Source of the DNA: Thalassobius sp047123305 | GTDB lineage: Bacteria > Pseudomonadota > Alphaproteobacteria > Rhodobacterales > Rhodobacteraceae | DNA: 64,000 nt | Reading direction: 5' to 3' | Assembly (NCBI RefSeq): GCF_047123305.1 | Contig: NZ_CP138918.1 | Coordinates: forward strand, 186,001 to 250,000 | Made by a program: the position numbers and the translations under genes | Shown: in pieces, positions 1 through 7,953 of the stretch | How positions within the stretch are numbered: the stretch's first letter is position 1 | Layout of the letters: the number at the start of each line of letters is the position of its first letter | The notes under the pieces: model-generated | What the model was told of the DNA's origin: nothing | What the model saw: only the letters and a program-made list of their open reading frames with translations | The model's database searches: none

Positions 1-309
1 GGGTCACTTGGGGCGGGGGACATGGTCGAAGCCGGGCTTTGCGATGTTCTGGCCTCTGACTATTTCTATCCGGCAATGCTGTCTGCCGTTGCACGACTGG
101 ATACAGAAAAACGCGCAGAACGTCATGAGTTGTGGCGTCTAGTCTCCTCAGGGCCAGCGCAGGCGATGGGGCTTGACGATCGCGGTGATATTACACAGGG
201 CAAACGTGCGGATCTGGTGCTGGTGGATTGGCCCGAGGCTCAAGCCCCTGCGATCCAAGGCACTTGGGTAGGAGGACGTTGCGCCTACCAAGGTCGCCCG
301 ACAGGATAA
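1..309 (+). CDS. PhnM-like amidohydrolase, C-terminal part (truncated by window edge)
   Basis: The reading frame is open from base 1, so the gene starts before the window and only about the last 100 residues are seen. They match the C-terminal part of the PhnM family, metal-dependent amidohydrolases that remove pyrophosphate from ribose 1-methylphosphonate 5-triphosphate. The visible marks are the stretch DVLASDYFYPAML, with the late metal or substrate aspartate, and the closing beta domain GKRADLVLVD. It is a second PhnM-like gene, since a full phnM lies at 6772-7953 on the other strand. It precedes an MFS transporter by 7 bases, so the two are probably one operon. It could act on a different phosphonate or phosphate ester. 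Family call is firm, substrate unknown. Confidence 0.85.
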   Translation, partial: GSLGAGDMVEAGLCDVLASDYFYPAMLSAVARLDTEKRAERHELWRLVSSGPAQAMGLDDRGDITQGKRADLVLVDWPEAQAPAIQGTWVGGRCAYQGRPTG

Positions 310-316
310 TCCCTGC

Positions 317-1549
317 ATGATTAGATGGAATCCAGATTACCTGCCGGCAGTTGGCCTGGGCCTAACCCAAATCGTGGGTTACGGCACCTTGATGTATGCC
401 TATGCGGTCTTGCTGCCGCATATGGCGCGGGATCTGGGTTTGTCGCTTTCAATGGCGTTTGGCATCCTCTCGCTTGGCTTGTTCTTTGGCGGTGCGGTTG
501 CCCCGCTATCTGGCATGCTGGTCGATAGGTTCGGCGGCCGCTGGGTCATGACCATCGGCTCAGCGCTCGCTGGGCTTGCTGTGATGTCGCTAAGCCTTGT
601 CACCAATGCCTATGGGCTGTTCGCTGCTATTCTTTGCGCCGAAGCGGCAGGGATGCTGGTGCTTTACAACGTGGCCTTTGCCAGCGTTGCCCGACTTGAC
701 CTGAAACTGCCAACACAGAAATCCATTTCAGTGATCACGTTGTTTGGCGGGATTGCATCGACCATCTACTGGCCATTTGCACTGTGGCTTTTCAATTGGC
801 AGGGCTGGCAGACAACCTGGATCATCCTGGGGGTAACGCTGCTGATCATCTGCGTACCGCTGCACGCAATCTGCCTGTCACATCCGCTGAAAGACCACGG
901 TGAGGCCAGCAATGCTGCGCGCACAGGCGGGCCCGAACTCCAGGGTGCAAGCCGCAAGCGTGGCATGTTGTGGATGGTGATATCTTTTGTCTTTAGCGGC
1001 TACCTCATGGGGGCAGTCATGACCCTCTGGGTGACCAATGTACAGGACCTTGGACACACAGCGGCCCATGCGGCCCTGGCCGGCGCTGTAATCGGCCCCT
1101 TCAAAACAGTTGGCCGCTTTTTTGAGATGTTGGTTAGTCGCAACATGTACCCGCTGATCACCTATGCCCTCAGCCTAGGGCTGATGCTGGCGGGATTTGT
1201 GACTCTTTTAACGCTGGGGTTTACCCTGACGGGCCTAATGATCGCCGCGGCACTCTATGGCATGGGTGACGGGATCAAAACCATAGCCAGGGGTACGCTG
1301 CCTTTGGCCCTGTTTGGGGCCAAAGGCTATGGCGCACGGCTGGGCTGGATATCCGTCATCATCCTAGGACTGAACGCCTCTGCCCCATTCGTCTTTGCAT
1401 GGCTCACACAAAGTTTCGGTGGTTGGTGGTCCTTTGCGGCCATGACCGCCTGCCTATGTCTGGCCATCGCCACATTTGTTTTGATCCCTGACCCAAGGAA
1501 ACGACACCATGACACCGTTAAAGATCGGCGCCTGTCTGACGGCAGCTGA
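317..1549 (+). CDS. MFS transporter
   Basis: This 410-residue protein is hydrophobic throughout with about 12 predicted membrane segments, which is the usual size for the major facilitator superfamily. The loop after the second helix reads GMLVDRFGGRWVM, a good MFS motif A. It lies 7 bases after the PhnM-like gene and its end overlaps the next gene by 41 bases, so the three genes are very likely co-transcribed. By context it may move an organophosphonate, a phosphate ester or a breakdown product across the inner membrane, but direction and substrate cannot be read from the sequence. It is unlike the ABC-type PhnCDE importer encoded nearby, so this trio looks like a separate module. Confidence 0.85.
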   Translation: MIRWNPDYLPAVGLGLTQIVGYGTLMYAYAVLLPHMARDLGLSLSMAFGILSLGLFFGGAVAPLSGMLVDRFGGRWVMTIGSALAGLAVMSLSLVTNAYGLFAAILCAEAAGMLVLYNVAFASVARLDLKLPTQKSISVITLFGGIASTIYWPFALWLFNWQGWQTTWIILGVTLLIICVPLHAICLSHPLKDHGEASNAARTGGPELQGASRKRGMLWMVISFVFSGYLMGAVMTLWVTNVQDLGHTAAHAALAGAVIGPFKTVGRFFEMLVSRNMYPLITYALSLGLMLAGFVTLLTLGFTLTGLMIAAALYGMGDGIKTIARGTLPLALFGAKGYGARLGWISVIILGLNASAPFVFAWLTQSFGGWWSFAAMTACLCLAIATFVLIPDPRKRHHDTVKDRRLSDGS

Positions 1550-2324
1550 AATCGCTGACCACCGCGATTGGTTGTTTGATGCCGATCGCGACATCGAGCT
1601 TCAGGATTTTGGCAGCCATGCTGCGCTGAACCATGAGTTTGAGGACCGTATCGCCGCTGCCCGCAAAGCGTTGCAAGGACACAAAGGGCGCCTCGGTCTG
1701 CACGGCCCTTATGAGGGTTTGGATATGGACAACAAAGACCCCGAGCTACGCCCGTTCATCACGGCGCGGTTCCTAAAGGCGGTGCAAGCCGCCGATCACA
1801 TCGGAGCGCGTCAAGTTGTCCTGCACTCGCCCTTTACCCGGTGGTATCAGTTCAACAGGTTGGCCAAACCGAATTACTGGGACGGCAAGCTGGCCCGCAT
1901 CCACGCCGTCATGACCCCGGTCGTAAAGGCCGCCGAAGACCTCGGCGTCACATTGGTCATTGAAAACATCCAAGATGTTGACCCGGCCAGCCGCCGCGCG
2001 ATGGTCGACAGCTTTGGTTCAGCTGCGGTGGCTCTGTCGATCGATACCGGCCATGCCCATCTGGCCAGGCGCATGTCAGATGCTCCTCCGGTGGATTACT
2101 TCGTCCGTGACGCCGGGCGTCAGCTGAAACATGTGCATTTGCAGGACCTTGACGGCCACGCAGACCGCCATTGGGCCCCAGGCGAGGGGGAGATTCACTG
2201 GCAAGAAGTATTCCGCGCCTTAAGCGAGTGCCCTTCTGAACCTCATCTGGTGCTAGAGCTGCACCGAAAAACCGACATCCCGCGAGGGTTTGCCTATCTC
2301 AAAAATCTAGAGCTGGCCTGTTGA
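1509..2324 (+). CDS. Sugar phosphate isomerase/epimerase, xylose isomerase-like TIM barrel
   Basis: A 271-residue protein of the AP_endonuc_2 / xylose isomerase-like TIM-barrel family. The expected metal-site pieces occur in order: VVLHSPF, LVIENI, LSIDTGHAHL, KHVHLQDLDGH and LVLELH, which together supply the Glu, Asp and His ligands of a divalent metal. The start chosen is ATG at 1509, preceded by AAGGAAA, although this lies inside the end of the MFS gene. Members isomerise or epimerise sugars, inositols or hydroxy acids, or cleave abasic DNA. With a PhnM-like enzyme and a transporter as operon partners, action on a carbon skeleton released from a phosphonate or phosphate ester is an inference only. 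Confidence 0.8.
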   Translation: MTPLKIGACLTAAEIADHRDWLFDADRDIELQDFGSHAALNHEFEDRIAAARKALQGHKGRLGLHGPYEGLDMDNKDPELRPFITARFLKAVQAADHIGARQVVLHSPFTRWYQFNRLAKPNYWDGKLARIHAVMTPVVKAAEDLGVTLVIENIQDVDPASRRAMVDSFGSAAVALSIDTGHAHLARRMSDAPPVDYFVRDAGRQLKHVHLQDLDGHADRHWAPGEGEIHWQEVFRALSECPSEPHLVLELHRKTDIPRGFAYLKNLELAC

Positions 2325-2342
2325 GCTAGGGTACACGACTTG

Positions 2343-2374
2343 CCCTATCCCGCAGTGACCGCTGCGGGATGGGG
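2343..2374. terminator. Hairpin between convergent genes
   Basis: A 13-bp stem, CCCTATCCCGCAG pairing with CTGCGGGATGGGG through one G-U pair, closes a 6-base loop in the 59-base gap between the convergent TIM-barrel gene and the acetyltransferase gene. There is no strong T tract on either side, so it may work as a shared, weak or Rho-assisted terminator. Confidence 0.6.
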
Positions 2375-2383
2375 TTCTGAAAG

Positions 2384-3010
2384 CTACCGGTACTTTTCAA
2401 TGAAGGCGTCAATGGACAGGGCGCGGATGTCCGGTAGGGCCGCTTTGTAAGTATCGCGGTCCCAATCCCAGACCGCGATGTCCTGCAGGGCCTCAGCCTG
2501 TTCTACGCTGAACCTGCGCTTGATGAACCGTGCAGGTACGCCGCCAACCACCGTGTAGGGCTCCACATCGTGGGTCACAACGGCCCCTGCCCCGATCACC
2601 GCACCCGTCCCGATGCGCACACCGGCCGTTACCGTCACGCCGTGGCCGATCCAGACATCATGGCCGATATTCACCCAATGATCCTTGCGCCAGTCAAAGA
2701 AATCGTGATCGTCTTCCCCAAACCCGTAGGCTTCGGCGCGATAGACGGAATGATGCTGCACAGCGCGCCAGGTGGGGTGATTGCCGGGGTTGATCCGGGT
2801 GGCATTGGCGATGGAGCAGAACTTGCCAATCGTGGTCCAGACCACGTGGCAGTTTTGGGTGATGTAGGAATAATCCCCCATCTGCGCGGACTTCATCACC
2901 GTGCCCTTGCCCACCTCTGTCCATTGGCCAAGGTCACAGTCGGTGACATTGGCCAATGGATGGATGGTTGGGGCCTCGGACAGACGTTTTTTGGATCCTG
3001 CTCCGCTCAT
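2384..3010 (-). CDS. Hexapeptide-repeat acetyltransferase of phosphonate clusters
   Basis: A 208-residue left-handed beta-helix acyltransferase. Hexapeptide repeats run through the first two thirds (TDCDLGQWTEVGKGTVM; later WIGHGVTVTAGVRIGTGAVI), followed by the loop and C-terminal DVEPYTVVGGVPARFIKRR typical of the DapH/chloramphenicol acetyltransferase group. Hexapeptide transferases of this kind recur next to phn genes. The start is taken as ATG at 3010, which overlaps the upstream phnE stop as ATGA; a longer frame exists but would lie wholly within phnE. It is the last gene of the phnCDEE operon. It may acetylate aminoalkylphosphonates, a role played by PhnO elsewhere, but PhnO is a GNAT protein and unrelated. 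Function is inferred from context. Confidence 0.85.
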   Translation of the reverse strand: MSGAGSKKRLSEAPTIHPLANVTDCDLGQWTEVGKGTVMKSAQMGDYSYITQNCHVVWTTIGKFCSIANATRINPGNHPTWRAVQHHSVYRAEAYGFGEDDHDFFDWRKDHWVNIGHDVWIGHGVTVTAGVRIGTGAVIGAGAVVTHDVEPYTVVGGVPARFIKRRFSVEQAEALQDIAVWDWDRDTYKAALPDIRALSIDAFIEKYR

Positions 3011-3864
3011 TTTGCGCCGTCCCATTTGCCGATGATGCGTTGACGGATCAGACCTGAGAGGTAATCGATCAGATAGACCATCGCGATAATCAAAAAGATG
3101 ATCGACCAGGCTTCGTCCCATTTATAGGCCGCGATCCGGTCCGAAAGCAGGAAACCAATCCCCCCGGCTCCCACAATCCCCAGGATCGTGCCCGAGCGGA
3201 CGTTGGATTCGAAGTTGTACAGCAGGATCGACAGGATCACCGGATTGACCTGCGGGGCAATGGCGTAGCGGATCTGCTGCAAACGGGATCCACCTGAGGC
3301 CTTGACGCCATCGACGGGCTTTTTCGATGTGTTCTCAATTGCTTCGGAAAACAATTTGGCAAAGGTGCCGATTTCTGAGACCGCAATCGCCAGGATGCCC
3401 GGCAACGGCCCAAGACCAAAGGCGCGGATAAAAATCAGCGCAAGGATCAGGGTTTCAAAGGCACGGATCACATCATAGCCCCGGCGTGTGGTTTGACGCA
3501 GCAGGCCAAAGCGGTTGATGTTCTTGGCCCCCAGGAACGACAGTGGAAAGGCCACGATCGCCCCCAGTAGCGTGCCAAGGAAGGCAATCGCCAATGTCTC
3601 CCCCAATCCGTTCAGAACCTCGGAAAAGTCGCGCCAATTGTCCCAGACATGGGGCGGGAACATGAAGCTGAGAACCGTGCCAAGACGCCCCATTCCCGTC
3701 CAGATCCTTTCAGGACTGAAATCAAAGGCCCAGAGGCAATAACAGAACAGCCCGATAAACCCGGCCCAAAGCGCCACCCGGCGCAGCCGCACCGGCAAAG
3801 GCGCCTGAAAGGCCAGCGGCACACGCTCTTTGGCTGCGGCGATCTCTTTTGCTGTAAGGGTCAT
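3007..3864 (-). CDS. phnE: Phosphonate ABC transporter permease PhnE (second copy)
   Basis: A 285-residue inner-membrane permease of the phosphonate/phosphite ABC importer. About six membrane segments are visible, with the permease EAA-type loop around DGVKASGGSRLQQIRYAI, which contacts the ATPase PhnC. It follows the first phnE through an ATGA overlap at 3861-3864, so the two permeases are translationally coupled and probably form a heterodimer. Many phosphonate loci carry two phnE genes, and this arrangement (phnC-phnD-phnE-phnE) is standard for alphaproteobacteria. It is followed by the acetyltransferase gene, again through an ATGA overlap. Confidence 0.95.
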   Translation of the reverse strand: MTLTAKEIAAAKERVPLAFQAPLPVRLRRVALWAGFIGLFCYCLWAFDFSPERIWTGMGRLGTVLSFMFPPHVWDNWRDFSEVLNGLGETLAIAFLGTLLGAIVAFPLSFLGAKNINRFGLLRQTTRRGYDVIRAFETLILALIFIRAFGLGPLPGILAIAVSEIGTFAKLFSEAIENTSKKPVDGVKASGGSRLQQIRYAIAPQVNPVILSILLYNFESNVRSGTILGIVGAGGIGFLLSDRIAAYKWDEAWSIIFLIIAMVYLIDYLSGLIRQRIIGKWDGAK

Positions 3865-4814
3865 ACCCGTTCCTCCAGGCCGATCACGCGATGGCGCAGT
3901 TTCTCTGAACCGTAGTCAATGATCACAACTGTCACGAAGATGATGATGAAAAGTGCCGATAGGTCGGTGTATTCCTGAAAGGACATCGCAGTGCGCAACT
4001 CCTGCCCCAGCCCACCGGCGCCGACGTAGCCAATGATCGAACTGGCCCGCACGTTGATTTCAAACCGCAGCAGGGTGTAACTCAGGATGTTCGGCAAAAC
4101 CTGCGGCACGGCCCCGTAACGGATCTGGTCAAACCAGCTGCCGCCCGCGGCCTTCACACCTTCAAGGGGGCGCATATCGATGTTCTCATTCACTTCGGAG
4201 TAGAGCTTGCCCAAAGCCCCCGTTGCATGAAGTCCAATTGCCAGCACGCCAGCCATTGGCCCAACTGAGAAGCAGAAAACGAAAATCAGCGCCCAGACCA
4301 GCTCCGGCACAGTGCGCGCGATTTCCAAGTAGCGGCGGGTGATCCACAACACCCATGTGTTAGGTGCCAGATTACGTGCAGCGGGAAAGGACAACAGGAA
4401 CCCGCCAATCACCCCAAAAACCGTCGCCATGAAGGCAATTAGGATGGTTTCAAACAGCAGGTTCATCCAGATCTTCCAGCGCCAGAACCAATTGGCCAGA
4501 TCTGCCCCCAGACTGTCCCAATGCAGGGTCGGGATGGTCTGCGAAATGTATTCCCCCAGCCGCGGCAGACCCGCCGGAATGATCCAGCGCCAGTCCCGCG
4601 ATCCGTCAGGCAGGGTGATCTGCGTGACCTTGAAGAAATCGCCCAACCAACTGGACAGCGCAAAGAGGATCAGGAACAGCGTGGTTCCCAAGGTCCAGTT
4701 GCGCAGAGAACGGCGGCGCTGCGCGGCGAAGGCGCGCTCGAATTCAGCAAGGGTTTCTGCGCCACTGCCAGAAGCAGCCGCTGCACCCGCTGACAGATCA
4801 GCAGACATGGTCAT
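3861..4814 (-). CDS. phnE: Phosphonate ABC transporter permease PhnE (first copy)
   Basis: A permease of about 317 residues with a hydrophilic N-terminal region of some 40 residues, then a membrane helix (LGTTLFLILFALSSWLG) and the usual five or six helices. The coupling loop reads EGVKAAGGSWFDQIRYG. The start is placed at ATG 4814, preceded by GGGAAG; ATG 4808 is a close alternative and a TTG at 4832 would run into the stem of the terminator-like hairpin just upstream. It pairs with the second PhnE. It is separated from phnD by an intrinsic terminator-like structure at 4836-4860, so its level may be lower than that of PhnD. Confidence 0.93.
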   Translation of the reverse strand: MTMSADLSAGAAAASGSGAETLAEFERAFAAQRRRSLRNWTLGTTLFLILFALSSWLGDFFKVTQITLPDGSRDWRWIIPAGLPRLGEYISQTIPTLHWDSLGADLANWFWRWKIWMNLLFETILIAFMATVFGVIGGFLLSFPAARNLAPNTWVLWITRRYLEIARTVPELVWALIFVFCFSVGPMAGVLAIGLHATGALGKLYSEVNENIDMRPLEGVKAAGGSWFDQIRYGAVPQVLPNILSYTLLRFEINVRASSIIGYVGAGGLGQELRTAMSFQEYTDLSALFIIIFVTVVIIDYGSEKLRHRVIGLEERV

Positions 4815-4835
4815 GAAAGGTCTTCCCAACAAAGA

Positions 4836-4860
4836 AAAAGGGAGGGCCGCAGCCCTCCCT
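4836..4860 (-). terminator. Intrinsic terminator-like hairpin between phnD and phnE
   Basis: Read on the minus strand, the phnD-phnE gap contains GGGAGGGC, a TGCG loop, GCCCTCCC and then TTTTTC. This is a complete Rho-independent terminator pattern inside an operon. It most likely lets part of the transcripts stop after phnD, giving an excess of the binding protein over the permeases. Confidence 0.8.
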
Positions 4861-4873
4861 CCAGATCGCTAGA

Positions 4874-5794
4874 TTAGCTGTTGCCGCGACGTGCGGCCTT
4901 GATCCAGGCGCGCATGTCAACAATCCACTGGTAGCGTTCAGCGTCCACGCGGGTGAAGCCAACCTTGTTGTTGTCATCTTCCGGGTCATAAGACGAGTAC
5001 AGCTTGAAGCCTTCGGGATCTTCGGTCGGGAAGGTTTCGATGACGGCGGTCACCTCTTCGATCATCTCGGCAGGCAGGTTCTTGCGGAAGGTCCACGGGC
5101 CGGTTGTGATTTCCGGGCTCTGCCAGATTTTGCAGATTTGACCGGGTTCGATCATGCCTTTGGCTTCCATGCGCTGATAGATGCCGTTCACGTCATTGTT
5201 CTGATAGGTCGAAGCGGTGTCAAAAGTGCCGTTGTAAACGCCCTGCACGTCCGCTTCGTGGCTGCCGCCAAAGGTTACGGTGCCAAAGTGCTCTTCCGGC
5301 TTGAAGCCCTCTTTGTTGACCATGTTCCAGTAAGGAACCGCATAGCCCGAGGTCGAGTCCGGGTCGGCAAAGGCGTGAACCTTGCCTTTGGCATCTTCCA
5401 GCGAGGTGATGCCCGAGTCACAGCGGGTCACAACGATCGAGTAATAGCCGGTGGTGCCGTCTTTCTTGATGTCGGTGAGGGTGGGCACAACGCCACCTTT
5501 GGTCGCGGTGTAAGCCGCAGCGTAGGAAGAGGAGCCAAGACGCGCGATTTCGATCTGATCGGCGGCCAGCGCCTGGATCACGCCGTCATAGTTGCCTGCG
5601 GTGAAGATCTCGACTTCGATACCCAGCTTTTCTTCCAGGTATTTTTCCAGCGGCGTGTAGCGCGCGATCCGGTCTTTTTCGTTCTCGCCCGACAGAACGC
5701 CGAACTTCAGAACCTGATAATCGTCTTTCCAACCATCGGCCATAGCCGGGGCTGCGATGAGAGCCGCAAGAGCGGTGGCAGTGATAAAACGCAT
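4874..5794 (-). CDS. phnD: Phosphonate ABC transporter substrate-binding protein PhnD
   Basis: A 306-residue periplasmic binding protein. Residues 1-19 form a Sec signal peptide (MRFITATALAALIAAPAMA) with an Ala-x-Ala cleavage site before DG. The mature part has the PhnD-family fold marks FGVLSGENEKDRIARYTPL near the start, the ligand-loop region IEIARLGSSSYAAAY, and FADPDSTSGYAVP in the second lobe; the last two are the parts that bind the phosphonate group in relatives. It delivers substrate to PhnE-PhnE-PhnC. It is second in the operon, 33 bases after phnC, and is followed by a terminator-like hairpin. Whether the best ligand is methylphosphonate, 2-aminoethylphosphonate or phosphite cannot be read from the sequence. 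Confidence 0.96.
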   Translation of the reverse strand: MRFITATALAALIAAPAMADGWKDDYQVLKFGVLSGENEKDRIARYTPLEKYLEEKLGIEVEIFTAGNYDGVIQALAADQIEIARLGSSSYAAAYTATKGGVVPTLTDIKKDGTTGYYSIVVTRCDSGITSLEDAKGKVHAFADPDSTSGYAVPYWNMVNKEGFKPEEHFGTVTFGGSHEADVQGVYNGTFDTASTYQNNDVNGIYQRMEAKGMIEPGQICKIWQSPEITTGPWTFRKNLPAEMIEEVTAVIETFPTEDPEGFKLYSSYDPEDDNNKVGFTRVDAERYQWIVDMRAWIKAARRGNS

Positions 5795-5827
5795 GTGGAT
5801 GTCCCCTTGTTCGCGTTTTCGGAAGCG

Positions 5828-6631
5828 TTAAGCTGGCACGGGTGTGCGGATTGCAGTGGAGGTGACGGCTTCGTTGAATTCTCTCAGCCCCTCGAGGCCA
5901 TAGATGTCGCGGACGACATCGTCGGTCAGCTGTGCAGCTGTCCCGTCAAAGAACACGCGTCCCTGGCGCATGGCGATGATGCGGTCGCAATACGCACGGG
6001 CGGTGTCGAGGGTGTGCAGATTGACCAGAACGGTGATCCCATCCTCGCGGTTGATGGTCTTAAGCCCATCCATAACGAGGGTGGCATTTGCCGGATCCAG
6101 TGAAGCGATGGGTTCATCGGCCAGCATGATCTTTGGCTGCTGCACCAGCGCTTTGGCGATGGCGACACGCTGCTGCTGCCCGCCTGACAAGGTGCCCGCC
6201 CGCTGCAAGGCCTGTGGCACCAGATCCAGACGGTCCAGCGCCTGAATGGCCATTGCGCGCTCTTCATCGGAAAACCGCATTGCCATCGAGGACAGGAACC
6301 CATGTTCGGCCAGCCGCCCGATCAACACATTGGTCAGAACATCCAGACGTTCAACCAGATTGAACTGCTGGAAAATCATCGCGCAGTCACGCCGCCACGC
6401 CCGCAGCGCCTTGCCCTTGAGGGCGGTAATGTCCTTGCCGTCAAACAGGATTGACCCTTCGGTCGGATCGGCCAGCCGGTTGATCAGCCGCAACATTGTG
6501 GACTTGCCGGCGCCGGACCGGCCAATCACGCCGACGAACTGGCCGGGGCGAATATTCAGCGTGACATTGTCCACAGCACGGGTGTCACCAAAATGGCGAG
6601 ATACGGCTTGCAGGGATAGCTCAGAACTCAT
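5828..6631 (-). CDS. phnC: Phosphonate ABC transporter ATP-binding protein PhnC
   Basis: A 267-residue ABC ATPase with Walker A GRSGAGKST at residues 37-45, signature LSGGQQQRVAIAKAL, Walker B IMLADEP followed by IASLDP, and the switch histidine in NLHTLD. Glutamine-loop FQQFNLVERLDVLTNVL is typical of PhnC. It powers uptake through the PhnE pair. It is the first gene of the uptake operon; ATG 6631 has CCGGAG nine bases upstream. A PhnF-like palindrome (6650-6662) and a PHO box (6733-6750) lie just upstream, so it should be induced by phosphate starvation. Confidence 0.96.
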   Translation of the reverse strand: MSSELSLQAVSRHFGDTRAVDNVTLNIRPGQFVGVIGRSGAGKSTMLRLINRLADPTEGSILFDGKDITALKGKALRAWRRDCAMIFQQFNLVERLDVLTNVLIGRLAEHGFLSSMAMRFSDEERAMAIQALDRLDLVPQALQRAGTLSGGQQQRVAIAKALVQQPKIMLADEPIASLDPANATLVMDGLKTINREDGITVLVNLHTLDTARAYCDRIIAMRQGRVFFDGTAAQLTDDVVRDIYGLEGLREFNEAVTSTAIRTPVPA

Positions 6632-6649
6632 CTCAATCGCTCCGGATCA

Positions 6650-6662
6650 ATTCATTCGAATG
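6650..6662. promoter_or_regulatory. Putative PhnF operator upstream of phnC
   Basis: The sequence ATTCATTCGAATG contains the palindrome CATTCGAATG and nearly repeats the motif at the start of phnF (ATTCATTCGGATGAAT, 13100-13115). Sharing between the two phn promoters and the presence of a GntR-family PhnF make it a likely operator. It sits 19-31 bases upstream of the phnC start codon. Confidence 0.65.
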
Positions 6663-6732
6663 TTTCCAGAGCTTTCTATGCGTCCAAACTAACGGCCAAC
6701 GAACAATTGGGTGACGCTGTTTTGATTGTTTT

Positions 6733-6750
6733 ATGACCCAACCGTGACAG
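6733..6750 (-). promoter_or_regulatory. PHO box (PhoB site) upstream of phnCDEE
   Basis: On the minus strand the site reads CTGTCAC-GGTT-GGGTCAT, two direct heptamers 11 bases apart as in the PhoB consensus CTGTCAT-N4-CTGTCAT (6/7 and 5/7 matches). A weaker third heptamer CAATCAA follows in the same phase. It lies about 100 bases upstream of phnC, just after the end of phnM. Confidence 0.75.
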
Positions 6751-6771
6751 GCGGCTCAGCCTGCAACCCGC

Positions 6772-7953
6772 TCATGCAGGTTGCAGTTTTGGCTGATCAA
6801 AAAGAGCAACATCGCCCACTGAATGCACGAACCGCCCGGCCCGCATTGTGGCTGTAACGCGCGGCATCTTCCCCGTTTGAACAAAGGCAAGGTCCGCCAA
6901 CAGACCCGGTTTGATCTCCCCCCGGTCTGTCAGGCCCAGCGCCTTGGCGGGGTTGCGCGTCACCAGCGCCATTGCGCCGGGCAACCCAGCAGGATCGCTT
7001 TGCGCCAATGTCATCACCGCCGTCAGCATCGCCCCCGGATGATAGTCCGAGGCCAGAATATCCAGCAGCCCGTTTTCATGCGCCAGACGCGCCGACAGGT
7101 TGCCCGAATAACTTTGACCGCGCATTGCATTTGGTGCGCCCATGGCTGTCATCATGCCCCGTTCCGCACCGATCTCAGCAGCTTCCAGCGTGACCGGGAA
7201 CTCACTGATCACCGCGCCGATGTCCGCCATCAGATGCGATTTCTCGCGGGTGTCATCGTCATGGCTTGCCAGCGCCACTGAGCCAGCCCGGCACAGATCC
7301 GACACGGCCTTGAGGTTGCTCAGAATGACCTCTTGCGGTCGACTGCGCTCTGCAATTCTGGTGGTGACAGTCTGCCGGGCCTGGGTTTCAGACACGCCCT
7401 CACGCTTTGCAAGCTGGCGAATATGTTGCTCCAGATCGCGATACTGCCCCTGCCCCGGCGTGTGATCCATGACCGAAACCAGATCAACCTGCCCATCCCG
7501 GATCAGATCGCGCAACACCTCGACGGCATTGTCGAAAGTGATATCGAAGCGGGCGTGAATGCGGTGATCCACGGCGCAGTGATCGCGCAGCGCATGCAGG
7601 CTGCGGATCACCTGACTGGTGTGCTCAAATGAACGCCGTTCGCCACTGCGCACCCCGCGAGAGAAGCTAACAGCCGCATAGGCCGTTGTGATCCCAGAGG
7701 CCGCAAGCCGCGCGTCCAGATGGGCCAGGGCCACCTCCATCGGGAAATCGACATTTGGCCGCGGTTCCAGCTCGACCTCAATCATGTCGCCATGCATGTC
7801 AATGAACCCGGGCGTCACCAGGACACCACCGCAGTCGATGCCAGTGTCCACGGGGGTTTCGCGCACCTCGGCAATGCGATCCCCATCGATCCGCAACGCC
7901 CCGCTGATGATCACCCGATACGGTAAAACAAGTGACAGATTAGACAACCACAT
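6772..7953 (-). CDS. phnM: Alpha-D-ribose 1-methylphosphonate 5-triphosphate diphosphatase PhnM
   Basis: A 393-residue amidohydrolase-superfamily enzyme that removes pyrophosphate from the ribosyl triphosphate made by PhnGHIL, giving the substrate of PhnJ. The metal motif HGD is at residues 54-56 (FIDMHGDMIEVE), and the late aspartate is in DILASDYHPGAML, the same region as in the partial homologue at the left edge. The start is put at ATG 7953 because GAGGAG stands eight bases before it and MWLSN is the usual PhnM beginning; ATG 7968 is the longer option. It overlaps phnL by 14 bases and ends the C-P lyase operon. No phnN or phnP is present in the window, so later steps rely on genes elsewhere or on other enzymes. 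Confidence 0.95.
   Translation of the reverse strand: MWLSNLSLVLPYRVIISGALRIDGDRIAEVRETPVDTGIDCGGVLVTPGFIDMHGDMIEVELEPRPNVDFPMEVALAHLDARLAASGITTAYAAVSFSRGVRSGERRSFEHTSQVIRSLHALRDHCAVDHRIHARFDITFDNAVEVLRDLIRDGQVDLVSVMDHTPGQGQYRDLEQHIRQLAKREGVSETQARQTVTTRIAERSRPQEVILSNLKAVSDLCRAGSVALASHDDDTREKSHLMADIGAVISEFPVTLEAAEIGAERGMMTAMGAPNAMRGQSYSGNLSARLAHENGLLDILASDYHPGAMLTAVMTLAQSDPAGLPGAMALVTRNPAKALGLTDRGEIKPGLLADLAFVQTGKMPRVTATMRAGRFVHSVGDVALFDQPKLQPA

Noticed and set aside
2384..3010. Calling the acetyltransferase PhnO
   Set aside because: PhnO is a GNAT-fold enzyme, while this protein is a left-handed beta-helix transferase.
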